The position numbers and the translations under genes were made by a program. DNA of 20,220 nt from JANPJV01 sp031425695 (GTDB taxonomy: Bacteria > Pseudomonadota > Gammaproteobacteria > Xanthomonadales > SZUA-5). This document shows, piece by piece, positions 16,053-20,220 of the stretch (the first letter of the stretch is position 1; the number at the start of each line of letters is the position of its first letter). The notes under the pieces were generated by a model. It was given only the letters and a program-made list of their open reading frames with translations, did no database searches and was not told the origin of the DNA. The stretch is from positions 1 through 20,220 of the forward strand of contig JANPJV010000127.1 in the NCBI GenBank assembly GCA_031425695.1, written 5' to 3'.

Positions 16053-16978
16053 GAGCGGGCTCCGGTCTGGGTGATGGTACGGAAGACTTCATCCAGTCGA
16101 CCGCGCTCCAGCATGACCTCGGTCACCGGGAGGCCGCGTTCCTGGACCAAGCGGCTGATCGGCACGAAGATCGCCTGGCCCTTGGCGGGAAAGGCGGTGA
16201 CGGACTTTTCGACCGGATCGACGCTGACTTCGGCAACCCCGTTGACGCCCATCAGGAAACCCTTCACCGCGTCGAGGTCGGTGCTGCGCAGGGTCACCGC
16301 CTGATGGAAGCGCGAGCGTGCCTCGAGTTCGTCGGGCGTCGCGTCGGCGACGATGCGGCCGTCGGCGATGATGATGGCGCGCGTGCAGACCGCCTGGACT
16401 TCTTCGAGGATGTGCGTCGACACGATCACGATCTTGTCTTTCGCCATGCCCTGGATCAGCGTGCGCACCTCGTGCTTCTGGTTGGGATCGAGGCCGTCGG
16501 TAGGCTCGTCCAGCACCAGGACTTTCGGGTCGTGCAGGATCGCCTGCGCGAGGCCGACGCGGCGCTTGAAGCCCTTCGACAGCGTCTCGATCGGTTGTTC
16601 GACCACGCGCTCGAGGCCGAGGCGGGCGATTACCTGGCCGATGCGTGCGTCCTTCTGCGCCCCGCCCAGACCGCGGATATCGGCAATGAACGAGAGGAAG
16701 CCGGCCGGGGTCATTTCGCCATAGACCGGCGCGCCTTCCGGCAGGTAGCCGATGCAGCGCTTGGCGGCGAGCGGCTCGCTTTCGACATCGTGGCCGCAGA
16801 CGCTGATGCTGCCGGCGGATGGCGTCAGGAAGCCCGCGATCATTTTCATCGTGGTGGACTTGCCGGCCCCGTTGGGACCCAGGAAGCCCAGGACCTCCCC
16901 CGGTGCGACGCTGAAGCTCACCGCGTCGACCGCCAGGAGGTCGCCATAGCGTTTGGTCAGATTCTTGATTTCGATCAT
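16049..16978 (-). CDS. ABC transporter ATP-binding protein (GldA-like)
   Basis: The product is 309 residues. Walker A is GPNGAGKST at 34-42, the signature LSKGFKRRVGLAQ is at 133-145, Walker B VLVLDEPTDGLDP is at 153-165, and the switch histidine is H189. The Q-loop position has LPEGAPVYGEMT with Glu, a form I recall in GldA/NosF-like ATPases. The region after about 215 is the family's C-terminal extension. It powers the permease encoded next. The frame extends upstream to 17056, but MIEIKNLTKRYG at 16978 is the natural start of the domain. No Shine-Dalgarno is visible before it (GTTGATAAAAATG), so initiation may be leaderless or the site is weak. It is first in a four-gene operon ending at 12170. 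Confidence 0.93.
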   Translation of the reverse strand: MIEIKNLTKRYGDLLAVDAVSFSVAPGEVLGFLGPNGAGKSTTMKMIAGFLTPSAGSISVCGHDVESEPLAAKRCIGYLPEGAPVYGEMTPAGFLSFIADIRGLGGAQKDARIGQVIARLGLERVVEQPIETLSKGFKRRVGLAQAILHDPKVLVLDEPTDGLDPNQKHEVRTLIQGMAKDKIVIVSTHILEEVQAVCTRAIIIADGRIVADATPDELEARSRFHQAVTLRSTDLDAVKGFLMGVNGVAEVSVDPVEKSVTAFPAKGQAIFVPISRLVQERGLPVTEVMLERGRLDEVFRTITQTGARS

Positions 16979-17144
16979 TTTTATCAACTGTCGAAGGGTT
17001 GGGCCACGGACACAGCAACAACGCCCGCAAAGCTGCCCGGCGGGGTGCCGGAGCATTGGGGTCGAACGTCTTCAGTTCAAGCGTCGTCTACGCACCCCAA
17101 GCGCGCGCGGCGCAAGACCGTGCTCGGCGAAAAAAGTTCCTTTC

Positions 17145-17179
17145 ATTTGGAGTGCGGCACGCCGCGCGGCTTTGGATGC
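17145..17179. repeat. Single diverged arm of the 37-bp palindrome family
   Basis: ATTTGGAGTGCGGCACGCC, continuing to CTTTGGATGC, matches the left arm at 4928-4962 with a few substitutions in the central GC block. No complementary arm lies nearby, so this is half of the element seen after lpdA. Confidence 0.8.
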
Positions 17180-17240
17180 TTCCTGCCAACTGAAGCAAAA
17201 GACGGTTGTGACAGGTCTGCGCTTCTCGCGGGGGGCTTTG

Positions 17241-17373
17241 CTTTTGGTGGGTCTGCGCTGCGCGTGGACGCTTTTGACTTTGACCCACAAGACCGGAACA
17301 AGAGTCCGCGCACAGCACAGACCCACCAAAAGCTTTCAACAAGAGTCCGCGCACAGCGCAGACCCACCAAGGG
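17241..17373. repeat. GTGGGT-family cluster, one forward and two reverse units
   Basis: The forward unit is at 17241-17275 (TGGTGGGTCTGCGCTGCGCG, then TGGACGCTTTT). Reverse units are at about 17300-17333 and 17341-17373 (GAGTCCGCGCACAGC then CAGACCCACCA). The two reverse units are nearly identical to each other. The layout of one forward then several reverse units mirrors 1-185, but the core bases differ. Confidence 0.82.
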
Positions 17374-17440
17374 CTCTCACTCTTCGCGTTTCCTGCACAT
17401 TCGCGTTACTCTTTACCGGCTCGAAACGGCGTACTTCCTC

Positions 17441-17445
17441 AGGAG
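17441..17445 (+). promoter_or_regulatory. Ribosome-binding site of the DUF6159 gene
   Basis: AGGAG with 6 nt before the ATG at 17452, an ideal spacing that fixes the start. Confidence 0.85.
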
Positions 17446-17451
17446 TTTCCC

Positions 17452-18306
17452 ATGTTCGAAAAGTTCTCTCGCAGTTGGGCGTTGATCAAGGCCAGTGCCT
17501 CGGTTCTGTCCAAGGACAAGGAATTGCTGGTCTTCCCAGCAGTCTCCGCGGTGGCCGGCCTGATGGTTGCGGCGAGCTTCCTGGCACCGCTGATCTGGTG
17601 GTCGGTGGGAAATCCGAACGCATTCAGCGAGAACGAGCCGCTGTCGCCGCTCTGGTATGTCTACGCGTTCGCGTTTTATTTCGTGCAGTACACGGTCATT
17701 TTCTTCTTCAACACGGCGCTGGTCGGGGCGGCTTCAATCCGCCTCGAGGGCGGCGATCCCACCGTGTCCGATGGCTTGCGCATCGCTTGGTCCAAAGTGG
17801 GGATCATCCTCGGCTACGCGGCGATTGCCGCGACGGTCGGCATGATCCTGCGTGCGATCGAGCAGCGCGCCGGCTGGATCGGACGCTGGATCGCCGGACT
17901 GTTCGGCGCGGCCTGGACGGTGGTCACTTTCATGGTCGTCCCGGTGCTGGTCCACAAGAACATCGGCCCCATCGATGCGATCAAGGAAAGCGCGTCTCTG
18001 CTCAAGCAGACCTGGGGTGAAAACCTGATTGGCCAGGGCGGCGTCGGCCTGGTCTTCGCGTTTTTCTACATTGCCCTGTGGATGGCCTGCGGCGCGCTGT
18101 TCACGCTCTCCATCGGCGCCCAGAGCGTCGGCCTGATGATCGCGATTGGCGTGATCGGCGTCCTCGGCACCCTGGGCCTCGCGCTCATCCAGACCGCGCT
18201 CCAGGGCATCTACTCGGCGGCGCTCTACCGCTACGCCGTCGGCCACGAAAATTCCGCCGAGTTCTCCGGCCCGCTGCTGCAGAACGCATTCGCGCACAAG
18301 AAGTAA
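17452..18306 (+). CDS. DUF6159 family membrane protein
   Basis: The product is 284 residues. It opens with MFEKFSRSWALIKASASVLSK and a KDKELLVFP motif, which I recognise from DUF6159 proteins. About six hydrophobic segments follow, including an N-terminal pair (about 28-50 and 65-90), central helices and two near 200-250. The function of the family is not known; it should sit in the inner membrane. The ATG at 17452 has a strong AGGAG. It reads away from the ABC operon and stands alone. Its last codons and stop (AHKK-stop) are part of an approximately 77-bp tandem duplication that continues into the intergenic region. Confidence 0.8.
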   Translation: MFEKFSRSWALIKASASVLSKDKELLVFPAVSAVAGLMVAASFLAPLIWWSVGNPNAFSENEPLSPLWYVYAFAFYFVQYTVIFFFNTALVGAASIRLEGGDPTVSDGLRIAWSKVGIILGYAAIAATVGMILRAIEQRAGWIGRWIAGLFGAAWTVVTFMVVPVLVHKNIGPIDAIKESASLLKQTWGENLIGQGGVGLVFAFFYIALWMACGALFTLSIGAQSVGLMIAIGVIGVLGTLGLALIQTALQGIYSAALYRYAVGHENSAEFSGPLLQNAFAHKK

Positions 18307-18440
18307 GCGAGCGTACTGGTTCGGGATTTGCTCTTCGAACGTAGGTCATGTTGCCCGTGCCAGAACGCGCGCACAAGAAGTAAGCGAGCGTACTGGTTCG
18401 GGATTTGCTCTTCGAACGTAGGTCATGTTGCCCGCGCCAG
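18280..18440. repeat. Tandem duplication of about 77 bp spanning the DUF6159 stop codon
   Basis: Copy 1 (about 18280-18363) and copy 2 (about 18361-18440) share CGCGCACAAGAAGTAAGCGA and continue identically through GTAGGTCATGTTGCCCG. The offset is 77 nt. Copy 1 has four extra bases (CATT) after AGAACG. Copy 1 contains the real end of the gene; copy 2 repeats those codons untranslated. The near-identity implies a recent duplication or an assembly error. Confidence 0.88.
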
Positions 18441-18558
18441 CGGGCTACTTGACGGCTCTTCACGTCAAAGCGTCACACGCCCGCTTGCGCGGGCAACATG
18501 ACCTACGAAGCGAATCACGCCCAGCGTCAAAGCCCGCTCCGCGGACAATATGACCTAC
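18341..18558. repeat. GTAGGTCATG-family repeat cluster
   Basis: Forward units are at 18341-18361 (partial) and 18418-18454 (GTAGGTCATGTTGCCCGCG to CTACTTGACG). Reverse units are at 18463-18506 and 18525-18558 (CGTCAAAG to GACCTAC). The second forward and first reverse units can pair into a long hairpin. It is the same family as 6466-6574. Confidence 0.85.
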
Positions 18559-18757
18559 CAGTGGCAACCGGCTCTCCACTTTGTGGGCGCGGCCATGGCC
18601 GCGATGCTCGTATTGGCTGAGCACAATCGGCGGCGCGGGAGCCGCGCCCCAGTTCCATCCAGGGCTTTCGGCAACTACGGCCTTGATTCCGGAAGCAACT
18701 CGCGCCAGGCCTGGCTAAGCAGCCGGGATTCGCTCGCGCGAATCCCGGCTCGCTCGG
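18559..18757. other. Intergenic stretch with no gene
   Basis: With the repeats to its left it completes a 451-nt gap (18307-18757) between two genes pointing toward each other. It holds a small hairpin (GGCGCGG/CCGCGCC, 18632-18648) and the terminator hairpin at 18721-18750. A 75-codon frame here begins inside a repeat unit and has no coding character. Confidence 0.6.
18721..18750 (-). terminator. Hairpin after the secreted repeat-protein gene
   Basis: A perfect 12-bp stem (AGCCGGGATTCG and its complement) with a 6-nt loop lies 8 nt after the gene's stop codon at 18758. It lacks a clear T-tract but is well placed as a transcription end or mRNA 3' stabiliser. Confidence 0.6.
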
Positions 18758-20164
18758 TTACTCGAACCCGTTGCTGAAGACCAGGTTTGGACCACACTGC
18801 ACGGCGACGTTGGCTACGTTGACACCTGCCACTGATCCGCTATCGGCCGAGACCGAGCACACCGTGTTCGGTGTGGTCGGCTGAACGGCGATGGTCACGG
18901 CATAGGATCCGCCATCGGTCACCGGCGTGACGAAGGTGAACACGCCGTTGAGCGCAACGACCAGGTCATCGCCGCCGTTGTTCCGGAGCGTCAGGCTGGC
19001 GCCGACGGGCAGGCCGCTGACGGCCCCGCCGATGGTGTAGGTGTTGGTCGTGCAAGCCACCGTCACGTTGGTGACGTTGGCCCCGGCGATGGTGCCGCTG
19101 CCACTGGTAACCGCACAGGTCTGGTTCGGCGTGGTCGGCTGCGTGAGCACGGTGACCGCGTAGGCACCGCCGTCAGCTACTGGCGTGGTGAAGGTGAACG
19201 CGCCATTTGACGATACAGCCAGGTTGTTGCCGGCATTGTTCTGCAGCGTCACGTCATTGCCGACGGCCAGTCCGCTGATCGTTCCACCGATCGTATGGGT
19301 GTTGGTCGTACAGGCCACCGCGACGTTGGTGACGTTGGCCCCGGCGACGGTGCCGTTGCCGCTAGTGACGACGCAGGTCTGGTTCGGCGTGGTCGGCTGG
19401 GTGAGTACGGTCACCGCGTAGGTGCCGCCATCGGCAACAGGGGTCGTGAAAGTAAACGCGCCATTCGCTGCGACCGATAGATCATTGCCACCATTGTTCT
19501 GCAGCACCACGTTGTTGCCGGCAGCCAAGCCGCTCACATTACCGCCGACGGTATGGGTGTTGGTCGTACAGGCCACAGTGACGTTGGTGACGTTCGCCCC
19601 GGCGATGGTCCCGCTGCCATTGCTGACCGCACACGTCTGGTTCGGCGTAGTCGGCTGGGTGAGCACGGTCACCGCATAGGCGCCACCATCCGCAACCGGC
19701 GTGGTGAACGTAAACGCCCCGTTCGTCGAAACCAGCAAGTTGTTACCGGCATTGTTCTGCAGTGTCACATCATTGCCGGCGGCGAGTCCGCTGATCGTTC
19801 CACCAACCGTTTGGGTGTTGGTCGTACAGGCCACCGCGACGTTGGTCACATTGGACCCGGCGATAGTGCCGTTGCCGCTAGTGACGACGCAGGTCTGGTT
19901 CGGCGTGGTCGGCTGGGTGAGTACGGTCACCGCGTAGGTGCCGCCATCGGCAACAGGGGTCGTGAAAGTAAACGCGCCGTTCGCTGCGACCGAGAGATCA
20001 TTGCCACCATTGTTCCGCAGCACCACGTTGTTGCCGGCAGCGAGGCCGCTCACGGTACCGCCGACGGTATGGGTGTTGGTCGTACAGGCCACAGTGACGT
20101 TGGTGACGTTCGAACCGGCGATGGTCCCTATGCCGGTGCTGACCTCACAGGTCTGGTTCGGCGT
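18758..20164 (-). CDS. Secreted tandem-repeat protein, C-terminal part (5' end missing)
   Basis: This is the C-terminal portion, about 468 residues. It consists of five full 86-residue repeats plus part of a sixth, then a short tail ending NLVFSNGFE. Each repeat has the pattern ACTTNTxTxGGxxSGL, NNxGNxLxVxxNGAFTFTTPVADGG, YAVTVLTQPTTPNQTC, probably a small beta-sandwich with two conserved cysteines (ACTT and NQTC) that may form a disulfide outside the cytoplasm. The FSNGFE ending is one I recall on secreted proteins of Xanthomonadales. The role may be adhesion or surface display; not proven. No start is in the window: an apparent GTG at 20092 is only a valine inside a repeat. The true reading frame is cut by adapter sequence beginning at 20165. 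Confidence 0.85.
   Translation of the reverse strand, partial: TPNQTCEVSTGIGTIAGSNVTNVTVACTTNTHTVGGTVSGLAAGNNVVLRNNGGNDLSVAANGAFTFTTPVADGGTYAVTVLTQPTTPNQTCVVTSGNGTIAGSNVTNVAVACTTNTQTVGGTISGLAAGNDVTLQNNAGNNLLVSTNGAFTFTTPVADGGAYAVTVLTQPTTPNQTCAVSNGSGTIAGANVTNVTVACTTNTHTVGGNVSGLAAGNNVVLQNNGGNDLSVAANGAFTFTTPVADGGTYAVTVLTQPTTPNQTCVVTSGNGTVAGANVTNVAVACTTNTHTIGGTISGLAVGNDVTLQNNAGNNLAVSSNGAFTFTTPVADGGAYAVTVLTQPTTPNQTCAVTSGSGTIAGANVTNVTVACTTNTYTIGGAVSGLPVGASLTLRNNGGDDLVVALNGVFTFVTPVTDGGSYAVTIAVQPTTPNTVCSVSADSGSVAGVNVANVAVQCGPNLVFSNGFE
18800..20089 (-). repeat. Five tandem 258-bp coding repeats
   Basis: Units from N- to C-terminus are A 20089-19832, B 19831-19574, C 19573-19316, D 19315-19058 and E 19057-18800. 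All are exactly 258 bp. A resembles C (GNNVVL, NNGGNDLSVAANG, TYAV, CVVTSGNG) and B resembles D (GNDVTL, NNAGNNL, AYAV, CAV), which gives a 516-bp two-unit superrepeat. E is the most diverged. Confidence 0.92.
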
Positions 20165-20220
20165 AGTTCGGAAGTTCTGCGTGTTGTGACCGAGTGTGTT
20201 AAGGAGTGAAGATCTCGGTG
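20165..20220. other. Illumina dual-index adapter sequence (assembly artefact)
   Basis: The last 56 bases align without gaps to the reverse complement of the TruSeq P5 adapter. The first 33 bases match at 24 positions (AGTTCGGAAG against AGATCGGAAG; GAGTGT exact). Eight bases then fall where the i5 index sits, and the final 15 match at 14 positions, ending AGATCTCGGTG. Homology to the 258-bp repeat stops at about 20167. The window ends inside the adapter. Confidence 0.85.

Larger units (their letters stand above)
16979..17451. other. Divergent intergenic region between the ABC operon and the DUF6159 gene
   Basis: These 473 nt hold no supported gene. The left third (16979-17130) is presumably the ABC operon promoter region, but I found only a weak TTGAAC with a poor -10. 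The middle and right hold one unit of the 37-bp palindrome family (17145-17179) and three units of the GTGGGT family (17241-17373). The DUF6159 ribosome-binding site is at 17441-17445. Short reading frames here are translations of repeat DNA. Confidence 0.7.

Noticed and set aside
17057..17451. Small cysteine/arginine-rich frames near 17072-17370
   Set aside because: They translate the two repeat families and occur in several frames on both strands, as expected from palindromic DNA.
18550..18777. 75-codon plus-strand frame between DUF6159 and the repeat protein
   Set aside because: It starts within a GTAGGTCATG-family unit, crosses the terminator hairpin and shows no family resemblance.
20093..20220. 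Reading the divergent residues before the repeats (LLNTLGHNTQNF) as a real N-terminal domain
   Set aside because: Those bases match the sequencing adapter, so the peptide is artefactual.

Overview
The window is a high-GC chromosomal segment that reads like a gammaproteobacterium near the Xanthomonadales (Rhodanobacteraceae or Dokdonella-like). The clues are an Ala/Pro-linked SucB, the NadK subtype with an SAYGP motif and FRPRRW stretch, and a secreted repeat protein ending in FSNGFE. No rRNA or taxonomic marker is present, so the placement is tentative. No phage, IS, CRISPR, tRNA or defence locus is visible.

Layout from left to right. A SWIM zinc-finger protein (+, 186-2276) starts directly after a cluster of palindromic repeats. 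It converges on a long minus-strand series: a TPR-sulfotransferase (2380-3951), NAD kinase (4075-4866), and lpdA, sucB and sucA (5018-10970), the three components of 2-oxoglutarate dehydrogenase. Next come a small P-loop kinase-like protein and a DUF423 membrane protein (11112-12092). A four-gene gliding-type ABC transporter cluster follows (12170-16978): ATPase, permease, GldG-like auxiliary protein and DUF4340 protein. Reading divergently from it is a DUF6159 membrane protein (+, 17452-18306). At the right end is the 3' part of a gene for a secreted protein made of 86-residue tandem repeats (-, 18758 to about 20164).

How the genes work together. sucA, sucB and lpdA encode E1, E2 and E3 of one TCA-cycle complex in the usual order, and nadK downstream uses the NAD pool. 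The ABC cluster is tightly packed (ATGA overlap, then 2-nt and 5-nt gaps) and should be one transcript making one envelope complex. The sulfotransferase, SWIM protein, P-loop protein and DUF6159 protein have no functional link that I can see to their neighbours.

The most distinctive feature is the intergenic DNA. Almost every gene end that is not inside a tight operon is followed within about 35 nt by a long inverted repeat, and several unrelated repeat families are used. One family recurs at 1-185, 3983-4055 and 17241-17373, and also inside the SWIM coding sequence at about 481-515. A second recurs at 4926-5018 and 17145-17179. A third recurs at 6466-6574 and 18341-18558. I see no clearly new enzymatic or defence system; these repeats are the best candidate for something undescribed.

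The final 56 bases (20165-20220) align without gaps, though imperfectly, to the Illumina TruSeq dual-index P5 adapter. The right edge is therefore an assembly artefact, not genome sequence.
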